A stretch of DNA of 64,000 nucleotides from Caryophanales bacterium UBA2289 (GTDB lineage Bacteria > Bacillota_I > Bacilli_A > Izemoplasmatales > Hujiaoplasmataceae). Position 1 is the stretch's first letter. Each line of letters opens with the position of its first letter. The stretch lies in the NCBI GenBank assembly GCA_002345505.1, contig DDWJ01000031.1:44477-108476 (forward strand), in the 5' to 3' direction. Below, one piece after another: positions 35,413-43,488 of the stretch. Made by a program: the position numbers and the translations under genes. The notes beneath the pieces are model-generated. The model was given only the letters and a program-made list of their open reading frames with translations, had not been told where the DNA came from and did not search any database.

Positions 35413-36327
35413 ATGAAAAAAATCAGTAAGAAATTTTGGATATTTTTAGGTATTGCTGCTATATTTTTTATAATCATGATTATTGTTTCAAGTGTCTTGG
35501 ATTTAGGAGAAAAATTAAGAGGCATTCACCCCTATGTGGAATATGCTTTTTATGGGATTTCAATAGTTTTGTTTATCATCTTATTCATTAGACCATTATT
35601 TATGATTATCTTTTCCCCAAGTTTTTCTTTAGATGAACTATTTTCTGAAGAAGAAAACGCTAAAAAGAATTACTCAATGTATAAAAAAGTAGCTAAGAAC
35701 TTAATGGAAGAAGATATCTTATCCGCTGAAGAAAAGCAAAAGCTAACAGATTCCATGGATGATGTCATTGAACTAAAGAAAACATTATCAACAGTTTTCG
35801 ATGAAACAATCAAAAAAGAATTAAACAAAATGATTATTACTCATGCGGAAACTGTATTTATATCAACGGCTATTTCACAAAACGGTAAATTGGACGCTAT
35901 CGCTGTCATCACGATTAACTTAAGACTAATTAAAAATTTGGTTTTAAAATGTGGCTTTAGACCAAGTTATTACTCGCTCGGAAAACTTTCAGTGAATGTT
36001 TTATCAACTGCGATAATTGCCGAATCATTAGAAGACATGAATTTCTCGGAACTTTTTCCATCAACTGGTGTTAATGCTTTAGCAGAGATTCCTTTGCTAA
36101 AAACAATTACCGGATCTTTTGCTCAAGGAGTTGGAAATGCTTTACTTAGTTTAAGAGTAGGAATTATAGCGAGAAACTATTTATTTATGAACATTAAAGG
36201 CTTGAAAAAGAATGAAATCAGAAAACTTGCTTTTGGTGAGGCTGTAGTTCTTTTACCAAGAATTTTAGTTGAATCAATGAAGAAAATCCCATCCAGATTT
36301 AAAGGGCTTTTTGGCAAAATTTTTTAA
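35413..36327 (+). CDS. DUF697-like membrane protein
   Basis: 304 residues. Two N-terminal membrane helices (about 9-28 and 44-64), a charged helical linker (about 75-130), then a C-terminal region with 'AVITINLRLIKNLVLKCGFRPSYYSLGKL' as separate short helices, resembling DUF697/YcjF. The C-terminal part has long apolar segments ('GSFAQGVGNALLSLRVGIIARNYL'). Function unknown; DUF697 proteins often partner with small GTPases, none of which is adjacent. It begins 2 bp after ribF. Confidence 0.65.
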   Translation: MKKISKKFWIFLGIAAIFFIIMIIVSSVLDLGEKLRGIHPYVEYAFYGISIVLFIILFIRPLFMIIFSPSFSLDELFSEEENAKKNYSMYKKVAKNLMEEDILSAEEKQKLTDSMDDVIELKKTLSTVFDETIKKELNKMIITHAETVFISTAISQNGKLDAIAVITINLRLIKNLVLKCGFRPSYYSLGKLSVNVLSTAIIAESLEDMNFSELFPSTGVNALAEIPLLKTITGSFAQGVGNALLSLRVGIIARNYLFMNIKGLKKNEIRKLAFGEAVVLLPRILVESMKKIPSRFKGLFGKIF

Positions 36328-36339
36328 TAGGTAAAAAGA

Positions 36340-36368
36340 TTGATTTATTAATACTAATTTGTTATAAT
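36340..36368 (+). promoter_or_regulatory. tig promoter
   Basis: TTGATT (36340-36345), 17 bp, TATAAT (36363-36368). Confidence 0.8.
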
Positions 36369-36399
36369 TGTAAAAGCGAAAAGATTTGGAGGAATTATT

Positions 36400-37689
36400 A
36401 TGATAATTGATAAATTAAGCGGTTCAAGAGTACATTTTGAGGTGCAAGTAACAAAGGAGCAATTTGAACATGGTTTAGATCATGCATTTGCTGTTGAAAA
36501 TGAAAAAGTAACGATTAAAGGCTTTAGAAAAGGGAAAGCACCGAGAAATGTTTTTGAATCAAAATTTGGTGTTGAATCTTTATTCGAAGAAGCTATTCAA
36601 CACGTATTGCAAGAAACATACTACAATACAGTTATGGATAACAACATCGACGTTGTAGCTCAACCACACATCGATTTAGATATTAACAACGTTAAAAGAG
36701 GCGAAGACTTCTCTTATAAGGTAACTGTAGCTGTTAGACCGGAAATTAAATTAGGAGAATACAAAAACTTAAAAGTTGAACTTTTACCTACAGACGTTAG
36801 CGACGCTGAAGTTGAAGGTGAAATTAATAGAAAACTTGAACAAAACGCCGAAATGGTAATTAAAGAAGATGGCGCTATTGAATCAGGAGATACAGCAGTA
36901 TTTGATTTTAGCGGTTCAGTTGACGGCGAAAAATTCCCTGGTGGAACTGCTGAAAACTATGAATTAGTAATCGGTTCTGGAAGTTTCATTCCTGGATTTG
37001 AAGATCAAATGATTGGCATGAAGTCAGAAGAAGAAAAAGACGTAGTTGTTACTTTCCCAGAAGACTATCAAGAAAAAACTCTTGCTGGCAAAGAAGCAGT
37101 GTTTGCTGTAAAAATTCATGAAATCAAACAAAGAGTCGTTCCAGCATTAGATGAAGAATTCGTTAAAGAATTAAACATTGAAGGCGTTGAAACTGTAGAC
37201 GCTTATAAAGAGCACATCAAAAACGAACTTAAATCTAGCAAAGAAAGACAAAATGAAGATTATCTACGTCAATCTGTTGTCACAAAAGCAACAGAAAACG
37301 CTGAGTTTGATTTGCCAGAAGAAATGATCAAAGATGAAGTTCAAAGAATGGATGAAGGCACAAAAAATCAAATCAAACAATATGGTTTAGATTTTGCAAT
37401 GTATCTTCAATACATGGGAAAAACTGAAGAAGAATATAAGACTGAATTAGAAACACAAGCTAAGAAAACCTTATCTGAACAATTCGTTATCAACGAAATT
37501 GCTAAAGCTGAAGGTCTATCAGCTTCAAAAGAAGAAATTGAAGCTAAATACGCTGAAATAGTTGAACAATACAAGTCACAAAACGTTTCTTTAGAACAAG
37601 CTAAACAAGCTATTCCTGAATCAGCTATCATTTCCGAAATCGCTTATGCAAAAGCTTTAGACTTAATCGTTGAAAGCGCAAATAAATAA
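36400..37689 (+). CDS. tig: Trigger factor chaperone
   Basis: Ribosome-bound chaperone and peptidyl-prolyl isomerase. 429 residues: N-terminal ribosome-binding domain with the signature 'GFRKGKAPRNVFESKFG' (about 41-57), FKBP-type PPIase (about 160-245, 'DTAVFDFSGSVDGEKFPGG'), and helical C-terminal cradle. Own strong promoter, RBS ggagg, and own terminator. It precedes lon, as in many Firmicutes, where clpX often lies between. Confidence 0.97.
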   Translation: MIIDKLSGSRVHFEVQVTKEQFEHGLDHAFAVENEKVTIKGFRKGKAPRNVFESKFGVESLFEEAIQHVLQETYYNTVMDNNIDVVAQPHIDLDINNVKRGEDFSYKVTVAVRPEIKLGEYKNLKVELLPTDVSDAEVEGEINRKLEQNAEMVIKEDGAIESGDTAVFDFSGSVDGEKFPGGTAENYELVIGSGSFIPGFEDQMIGMKSEEEKDVVVTFPEDYQEKTLAGKEAVFAVKIHEIKQRVVPALDEEFVKELNIEGVETVDAYKEHIKNELKSSKERQNEDYLRQSVVTKATENAEFDLPEEMIKDEVQRMDEGTKNQIKQYGLDFAMYLQYMGKTEEEYKTELETQAKKTLSEQFVINEIAKAEGLSASKEEIEAKYAEIVEQYKSQNVSLEQAKQAIPESAIISEIAYAKALDLIVESANK

Positions 37690-37723
37690 AAACAAAAAAA
37701 ACACTAAAAAAATTATAAAAACT

Positions 37724-37770
37724 CCTAAGATTTTATCAAAAAAACGATTGTAAAATATTAGGTGTTTTTT
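37724..37770 (+). terminator. tig terminator
   Basis: CCTAAGATTTTA / TAAAATATTAGG long stem with one mismatch, then TG and six T. Confidence 0.7.
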
Positions 37771-37778
37771 ATTATCTG

Positions 37779-37787
37779 TGGTAAAAT
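37779..37787 (+). promoter_or_regulatory. lon extended -10 promoter
   Basis: TGG then TAAAAT (37782-37787), 35 bp before the ATG. I saw no CtsR or CIRCE box nearby. Confidence 0.5.
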
Positions 37788-37822
37788 AATAAATGATAAA
37801 CGAATAAAAATGAGGTGAGTTT

Positions 37823-40144
37823 ATGTATAACCCAAAAAAGATATTTTCTGATCATTTACCTGTGATTGCGGTTAGAGGAATTATTTTTCTTCCTGCATCT
37901 GACATCAGAGTTGAAATTGGTCGAGATTTCTCAAAAAATGCCATAGCTGAAGCAGAAGCTAATCGCGACGGGCATGTCTTGCTTGTCTTTCAAGAAAATC
38001 CATTAATCGAAGAACCAGAATTCTCCGATTTTATTGAAATAGGAATTTTAGCTAGAATTAGCGTTAAAATAAAATTGCCTAACGGTAATTATAAAATCAA
38101 ATTCGAACCGGTCACAAGAGTAAGACTCAATGATTTGATTGCTAAAGAACCATTCTATTTAATTGACTTCACATCAGTTTTACTTGAACAAGACGATTTA
38201 GATGAAGAACAAGTGCTATTAAAGATGCTTTCAAAAGAAATCGTTGAAAATGCTAAGTTCATCTTCAGAGACTCTAAGAAAGTTTTGGAATCACTAAATA
38301 AAGGCATTACTTCAGAATTGTTATCAGACTTGGTTGCTTCTGAATTAAGAATCCCTGAGAATGAAAGAATTAAATATCTAAAAGAAATGTCCATCAACAA
38401 AAGATTAAAATATCTTTTAGAAGACATTGAAAAAGAAAAAACATTACAATCAATTGAAAACCAAATCAACGAAAGCGTCAGAAAATCAACTGACCAAAAT
38501 CAAAAAGAATATTACTTAAGAGAAAAAATGCGAGCCATTCAAGAAGAATTAGGCGACTCTAAACAAAGTGACGCTCAAAAATTCCTTGAACAAATCGAAG
38601 CTTCTGATATGCCGCCGAAGGTTAAAGACAAAGCGCTTAAAGAATTAAAACGCTATGAGTACCTTTCACCGAACTCATCGGAATCAAATGTTGTTAGAAC
38701 TTATCTAGAAACATTAATTTCTATACCATGGGCAAAAACAACAGAAGACGAAAAAGATATCAATGTTGCAATTCAAAAACTAGAAGACTCTCACTTTGGA
38801 CTTGAAAAAGTCAAAGAAAGAATAATTGAATATCTAGCAGTTAAGATGTTAACAGGCAAGAATCCGCAAACAATTCTTTGTTTATCTGGTCCTCCAGGAG
38901 TTGGTAAAACCTCACTTGCTAAATCAATCGCTAAAGCCTTAAACCGCGAGTTTGTTAAAACTAGTTTAGGTGGCGTTCATGACGAGGCCGAGATTAGAGG
39001 TCATAGAAGAACATATGTAGGAGCTTTACCAGGTAGAATCATCAACGGTATGATTAAGGCTAAAGTTGTCAACCCAGTATTCTTAATCGATGAGATTGAC
39101 AAACTGGTTATGAATGACAGAAATGACCCGTCTTCAGCGCTTCTAGAAGTTCTAGATCCTGAACAAAATCAATTCTTCAGTGACCACTATGTCGAAGAAG
39201 ACTATGATTTAAGCCAAGTTCTGTTTATTACGACTGCGAACTACTTGCAAAACATTCCGGCTCCTTTAAGAGACAGAATGGAAGTTATCGAACTAAGTTC
39301 TTATACGGAAATTGAAAAGTTCCATATTGCGAAACAATTTTTAGTAGATAAACAAATCAATAATCATGGCTTAGACACGAAAAAATTACAAATAACTGAT
39401 GCCGTTATCAAAACAATCATTCGCGACTATACGAGAGAAGCCGGTGTTAGACAACTTGAAAGATTGATTGGTTCAATCGTCAGAAAATCAATCAAACAAA
39501 TCTTAACGAAAAATTTAGATAATATTACGATAAAACAAGACAATTTAAATAAATATCTTGGAAAACCGCTTTTCAAAAACAATCAAGTCTTGAAAAATGA
39601 CATGGTTGGGGTAGTTACTGGTTTAGCCTATACTATGGCAGGTGGAGACACATTAGAAGTGGAAGCTACTTACTATGAAGGCAAGAACTCACTGGTTTTA
39701 ACTGGTAATTTAGGTGATGTGATGAAGGAATCCGCGATGACTGCTCTTTCTTATGTGAAAAGCAATGCGGACAAGTTAAAAATCGCTCATGATTTACTTG
39801 AAAAGAATGATTTCCATATCCATGTCCCTGAAGGCGCAATCCCTAAAGACGGACCTTCAGCTGGTGTTACAATCGCAACTGCTTTAATTTCTGTATTAAC
39901 TAACCGTAAAGTCAACCGTTATATCGGTATGACTGGTGAAATCACCCTAAACGGACGGGTTTTACCAATTGGAGGGTTAAAGGAAAAAGCGATTGCGGCT
40001 TCTAGAACCGGCCTTAAAGAAATAATCATTCCTGAAGGAAATGAAAAAGATGTTGAAGATATTCCAAAAGAAGTTCAAGACGTCCTTAAAATTCATTTCG
40101 CTAAAAGTATTGATGACGTTATAAAAATTGCTCTACTTGATTAA
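37823..40144 (+). CDS. lon: ATP-dependent protease Lon
   Basis: Degrades misfolded and regulatory proteins. 773 residues: N-terminal LON substrate domain (about 10-200), coiled linker, AAA+ with Walker A 'SGPPGVGKTSLAKSIA' (about 353-368) and 'FLIDEIDKL', and S16 protease with Ser in 'KDGPSAGVTIATAL' (about 676) and Lys in 'PIGGLKEKAIAA' (about 719). Full length, intact dyad. RBS gaggtga. Confidence 0.97.
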   Translation: MYNPKKIFSDHLPVIAVRGIIFLPASDIRVEIGRDFSKNAIAEAEANRDGHVLLVFQENPLIEEPEFSDFIEIGILARISVKIKLPNGNYKIKFEPVTRVRLNDLIAKEPFYLIDFTSVLLEQDDLDEEQVLLKMLSKEIVENAKFIFRDSKKVLESLNKGITSELLSDLVASELRIPENERIKYLKEMSINKRLKYLLEDIEKEKTLQSIENQINESVRKSTDQNQKEYYLREKMRAIQEELGDSKQSDAQKFLEQIEASDMPPKVKDKALKELKRYEYLSPNSSESNVVRTYLETLISIPWAKTTEDEKDINVAIQKLEDSHFGLEKVKERIIEYLAVKMLTGKNPQTILCLSGPPGVGKTSLAKSIAKALNREFVKTSLGGVHDEAEIRGHRRTYVGALPGRIINGMIKAKVVNPVFLIDEIDKLVMNDRNDPSSALLEVLDPEQNQFFSDHYVEEDYDLSQVLFITTANYLQNIPAPLRDRMEVIELSSYTEIEKFHIAKQFLVDKQINNHGLDTKKLQITDAVIKTIIRDYTREAGVRQLERLIGSIVRKSIKQILTKNLDNITIKQDNLNKYLGKPLFKNNQVLKNDMVGVVTGLAYTMAGGDTLEVEATYYEGKNSLVLTGNLGDVMKESAMTALSYVKSNADKLKIAHDLLEKNDFHIHVPEGAIPKDGPSAGVTIATALISVLTNRKVNRYIGMTGEITLNGRVLPIGGLKEKAIAASRTGLKEIIIPEGNEKDVEDIPKEVQDVLKIHFAKSIDDVIKIALLD

Positions 40145-40167
40145 GCTGTCATTCTTGACAGCTTTTT
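40143..40167 (+). terminator. lon terminator
   Basis: AAGCTGTCA / TGACAGCTT stem with a 4-nt loop and a T-run; it overlaps the last stop base. Confidence 0.85.
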
Positions 40168-40194
40168 CCTGTTTGCTTAATAAAATGAGGAAAT

Positions 40195-40851
40195 ATGTCT
40201 AAATATAAAAGACCACTTGTCTACTTACTGGGTTTAACTATCTTAGGAATCAGTGTTTCACTATTTCAAAACACAAATCTTGGAATGGGTTCTTGGGATG
40301 CTTTAAACCGTAATTTCTATGAAGGAATTCCTTTAGATTACAAATATATAACACCGATGATGGCTTTAATCTTAATTAGCTTAGCCTATCTGATTGAAAA
40401 GAAGAAACCGGATCTATTAATGTTATTTCCATTTCTAATCAGTTTTTATATCGGTTCAGTGATTGATTTATTCTTACTATTTGTGCCTAATGTTCAAGAA
40501 TTAGGCTTAATGATCAATCTCTTATATGTCTTTTCAGCCCTTATTCTAGTTGCGATTGGACTCAATATGATTATCCTATGCAACTTCCCGCTACCAGCAC
40601 TTGATCAATTCTGTTTGGCAATCTCAAGAAAGTATAAAATCAGTTTTGGTAAAGGAAAACTAATCGGTGAAGCGCTTGCCTTTTTAGTAGCTATAATCGT
40701 TGGTTTGTCATTTGGTCACCAAGAATTTTTCTTCTACCTTGGCCCAAATACATTTATCGCCCTTTTAACCATCGGCTTCTTTGTAGATTTTTTTGCGAAA
40801 CCAGTCAAAAGAGTAATAGGAGAAATTAATGTTAATCGAAGTTTACGCTGA
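40195..40851 (+). CDS. YczE-type integral membrane protein
   Basis: 218 residues, about five membrane helices. 'ISVSLFQNTNLGMGSWDAL' near residues 19-37 matches the YczE/YyaS family start 'lGlgPWd', and 'LPALDQF' recurs in helix 4. Biochemical role unknown. RBS gagg lies ten bases before ATG. Its end overlaps the NUDIX gene by 23 bases. Confidence 0.75.
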   Translation: MSKYKRPLVYLLGLTILGISVSLFQNTNLGMGSWDALNRNFYEGIPLDYKYITPMMALILISLAYLIEKKKPDLLMLFPFLISFYIGSVIDLFLLFVPNVQELGLMINLLYVFSALILVAIGLNMIILCNFPLPALDQFCLAISRKYKISFGKGKLIGEALAFLVAIIVGLSFGHQEFFFYLGPNTFIALLTIGFFVDFFAKPVKRVIGEINVNRSLR

Positions 40852-41305
40852 TAATTTAAATAAGCAAGATATATCAAATAACTGGCACTTTGCTTCTCGT
40901 GCCCTTGTTTTGTGTGAAGGTAAAATTCTTTTATTACACGCAAAAAAATATGACCTATACATGTTACCAGGTGGTAGAATCGAAAAAGATGAAACCCCAG
41001 AAATAGCCTGTATTCGCGAACTAGAAGAAGAAACTGGTTTTATAGGTAAGATAGTAAAGAAAACTGTAGTAATCAAAGAATTCTTTCCTGAAGCTAGTTG
41101 GGAATCACACTTTTTTATCGTTGATGTTGATAACGATCAAAGAAACAGTATTAACTTTACCGAAGAAGAAGTTTCACTTCAAATTGAGGAAAAATGGTTT
41201 ACTGTTGATGAAGCGCTAAACCTTTTAGATACGCATGACTCCAGTTTTCATATGGGAGCCAACATCATGCAAAGAGAGTTCATTGCCATCATCAATTCAC
41301 TGTAA
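40829..41305 (+). CDS. NUDIX hydrolase
   Basis: 158 residues. A complete NUDIX box GX5EX7REUXEEXGU runs from Gly 49 to Phe 71 ('GRIEKDE' ... 'RELEEETGF'). It hydrolyses a nucleoside diphosphate linked to some other group; the substrate is not predictable here. The ATG at 40829 has RBS taggaga. It overlaps the YczE-type gene and is 12 bp before the DUF2779 gene. Confidence 0.88.
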   Translation: MLIEVYADNLNKQDISNNWHFASRALVLCEGKILLLHAKKYDLYMLPGGRIEKDETPEIACIRELEEETGFIGKIVKKTVVIKEFFPEASWESHFFIVDVDNDQRNSINFTEEEVSLQIEEKWFTVDEALNLLDTHDSSFHMGANIMQREFIAIINSL

Positions 41306-41317
41306 TTAGGAGAACAT

Positions 41318-42988
41318 ATGTTAGTTAATGCCAGCGCCATCTTAAATTATAATCGCTGTCGTCGATTTGCGGCTTTAAACGATCCTTATACTGCGTTTTA
41401 TTTAAATAGTGATTTTTCTCAAGAAAACTCACTTTTTCGTGATATATTCTTAAGTCACTTATATCATCCGAATAAAGAAATCCGTAAAGCAATAAACTTA
41501 ACTTATGTGTTTGAACACGAAATTACACTATCAGAAAATTATGACTTTATTATTGACGATTCCGATGTTTACTGTTTATTAACAGCGACTTCTAAAGATT
41601 TTCTCGAACTAAAGTTTAAAGATGAAGATAAAAAGCGCAGTGTATTTACCAGCAATAATGGAATATACTCTTTAAGATCAACAAATTTAAACAATAAACA
41701 TTTTCAGGAAAAATTAGAGAAACTGTACTCGCAACTTGAACCCTTAGGAAGAATTGTTTTTAGTTACGCTTTAAAAAGCTATATCCTAAAAAAAGTTTAT
41801 CCTAATAAAACTTTAAATCTGTATTTTGTATTATTGAACACCGACTATAAATACGATGGCATTTCCTATACTGACAAACTCTATCACATCTTTGATTTTT
41901 CAACCCTTAAAGATTTGGATGAAATGGTGGAAATCGCCCTATTTAGGATGATAAATCATTTGGAATTAAATGATTTTACACCTTGTCAATTAGTAAAAAA
42001 AGCTTGTAATTTCGGTAGACCAGGCGAATGTAAGTTCGTTAACTTCTGTTATTCACACCTTCCGCAAAACACTTCAATATTAGATTATTTTAATTCTCAT
42101 TATGGTTTCACGGAGCCGAGAGAAGAAGGCAATCTTCATCATGATACATATGATTTGCTTAATGAAGGGTACGTCTCTATGCAAGATCTTCCAATATCTT
42201 GGCTTAAAGACCAAAACCATTTGATGCAGCGGTATTGTGTTGACAATCAAACAATCTATTTTCATAATGATAAAATCAAAGCCGGACTGGAACAGCTGAA
42301 ATACCCAATCTACTATCTCGATTTTGAAGCTTTACCACTACCGATTCCAAGATTTAAAGGTGAAACGCCATACACGCAATCGGTATTTCAATACTCTGTA
42401 CATATTGAAAAGGAAGAAAACGAATTAACTTCAATTGAAAAGAATCATTTTGACTTTATCGCTAATCCCAATAAGGATGAAAGAGAAGTTTTGCTGAAAA
42501 AGTTGCTTGAAATTTTAGGTAAGGGTGATTCATCAATTGCTGTCTATAATAAAACTTTTGAGAAAACAAGACTAGAAGAGTTCAAAAGAGTTTTTCCTGA
42601 GTACAAAAAACAAATCGATAAAATTATTAAAAGACTTTTCGACTTATTAGACATCGTCAAAATAAATAAATCTTTCTATGCCGATTTAGGATTTGATAAT
42701 AGCGATTTAGAATCTTATAATCTTTACCATCCAGATTTAGGTGGATCGTATTCACTGAAAAAAGTAATTAAAATTTTTGTTAAAGACGCATACGAAAATT
42801 TAGTTATTAAAGACGGAGTAAAAGCTTATGAAACATTCGAGAAACTTCAAGAAACAACTAAAGCAGAAACGCTTAAATTAAAAAATGATTTGCACGAATA
42901 CTGCCGTCAAGACACCTATTCAATGTATCAAATTATCAAAGGCTTAAAAGAACTTATTGGACCTGAATATCTGATAAAAAATTCTTGA
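41318..42988 (+). CDS. DUF2779 protein: Cas4/RecB-like Fe-S region fused to DnaQ-like exonuclease
   Basis: 556 residues. The N-terminal half resembles RecB/Cas4-type nucleases: one early Cys (14, 'YNRCRRF') and three later ones (230, 238, 244; 'ACNFGRPGECKFVNFC') in the spacing of a Cas4/AddB [4Fe-4S] cluster. The expected nuclease 'E-x-K' strand reads 'LLTATSK' (about 87-93), so that site may be dead. The C-terminal half is an RNase H-like 3'-5' exonuclease by motifs: 'YYLDFEALPLPIP' (about 330), 'AVYNKTFEKTRLEEF', 'SLKKVIKIF' and 'YCRQDTYSM' (about 529). DUF2779 is known in mycoplasmas and other bacteria, with no settled function. Confidence 0.75.
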   Translation: MLVNASAILNYNRCRRFAALNDPYTAFYLNSDFSQENSLFRDIFLSHLYHPNKEIRKAINLTYVFEHEITLSENYDFIIDDSDVYCLLTATSKDFLELKFKDEDKKRSVFTSNNGIYSLRSTNLNNKHFQEKLEKLYSQLEPLGRIVFSYALKSYILKKVYPNKTLNLYFVLLNTDYKYDGISYTDKLYHIFDFSTLKDLDEMVEIALFRMINHLELNDFTPCQLVKKACNFGRPGECKFVNFCYSHLPQNTSILDYFNSHYGFTEPREEGNLHHDTYDLLNEGYVSMQDLPISWLKDQNHLMQRYCVDNQTIYFHNDKIKAGLEQLKYPIYYLDFEALPLPIPRFKGETPYTQSVFQYSVHIEKEENELTSIEKNHFDFIANPNKDEREVLLKKLLEILGKGDSSIAVYNKTFEKTRLEEFKRVFPEYKKQIDKIIKRLFDLLDIVKINKSFYADLGFDNSDLESYNLYHPDLGGSYSLKKVIKIFVKDAYENLVIKDGVKAYETFEKLQETTKAETLKLKNDLHEYCRQDTYSMYQIIKGLKELIGPEYLIKNS

Positions 42989-43013
42989 TAAATAACTATT
43001 ACTATGATATAAT
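42985..43013 (+). promoter_or_regulatory. rpsO promoter
   Basis: TTGATA (42985-42990), 17 bp, TATAAT (43008-43013), plus extended TGA. It overlaps the stop codon of the DUF2779 gene. Confidence 0.85.
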
Positions 43014-43030
43014 ACTTCATGCGCCTAAAT

Positions 43031-43065
43031 CTGGATTATTGCGACTCTCCAACGCAAATATTCGG
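43031..43065 (+). promoter_or_regulatory. Candidate S15 autoregulatory leader structure
   Basis: In the rpsO 5' leader, CTGGAT (43031-43036) pairs with ATTCGG (43060-43065) using two G-U pairs, enclosing a 2x2 internal loop and a TTGCG / CGCAA hairpin (43039-43057). The G-U next to G-C step is the kind of motif S15 recognises in 16S rRNA helix 22. Covariation was not tested. Confidence 0.5.
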
Positions 43066-43101
43066 ACTTACGGTAAGAATTTAAAAAAGGAGGAATGAAC
43101 A

Positions 43102-43371
43102 ATGGCATTAACAAAAGAAAGAATCAAAGAAATCGTAGTTGAGTACCAAACTAAAGAAGGAGACACGGGTTCTCCAGAAATTCAAGTTGCGTTACTTACA
43201 GAAGAAATTAACCTTCTAAACGAGCATCTTAAGGTTCATAAACATGATCATCATTCACGTAGAGGTCTTTTAATGAAAGTTGGTAAACGTAGAAGTTTAC
43301 TTAACTACTTAAAGACAATCTCACTTGAAAGATATGCTAATTTGGTTAAAAAATTAGGATTAAGAAGATAA
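43102..43371 (+). CDS. rpsO: 30S ribosomal protein S15
   Basis: 89 residues, standard length. 'GDTGSPEIQVALLTEEI' (about 20-36), 'HKHDHHSRRGLLMKVGKRR' (about 46-64) and 'YANLVKKLGLRR' at the end are the family blocks. Binds 16S rRNA helices 20-22. RBS aaggagg. A terminator separates it from pnp, and rpsO-pnp is the classic order. Confidence 0.98.
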   Translation: MALTKERIKEIVVEYQTKEGDTGSPEIQVALLTEEINLLNEHLKVHKHDHHSRRGLLMKVGKRRSLLNYLKTISLERYANLVKKLGLRR

Positions 43372-43378
43372 GTTATAT

Positions 43379-43407
43379 GCACCCGATATTTCGGGTGCTA
43401 TTTCTTT
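43379..43407 (+). terminator. rpsO terminator
   Basis: GCACCCGA / TCGGGTGC stem with a 4-nt loop, then TATTTCTTT. The interrupted T-run suggests partial readthrough to pnp. Confidence 0.75.
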
Positions 43408-43433
43408 GATTTATGTTAAAAAAAGCAAAAATA

Positions 43434-43442
43434 TGGTATAAT
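43434..43442 (+). promoter_or_regulatory. pnp extended -10 promoter
   Basis: TGG then TATAAT (43437-43442), giving a leader of about 40 nt. Confidence 0.65.
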
Positions 43443-43488
43443 ACTTAATTAGATGTATATTATTTATGTAGTGAAATGGGGTAAATAA

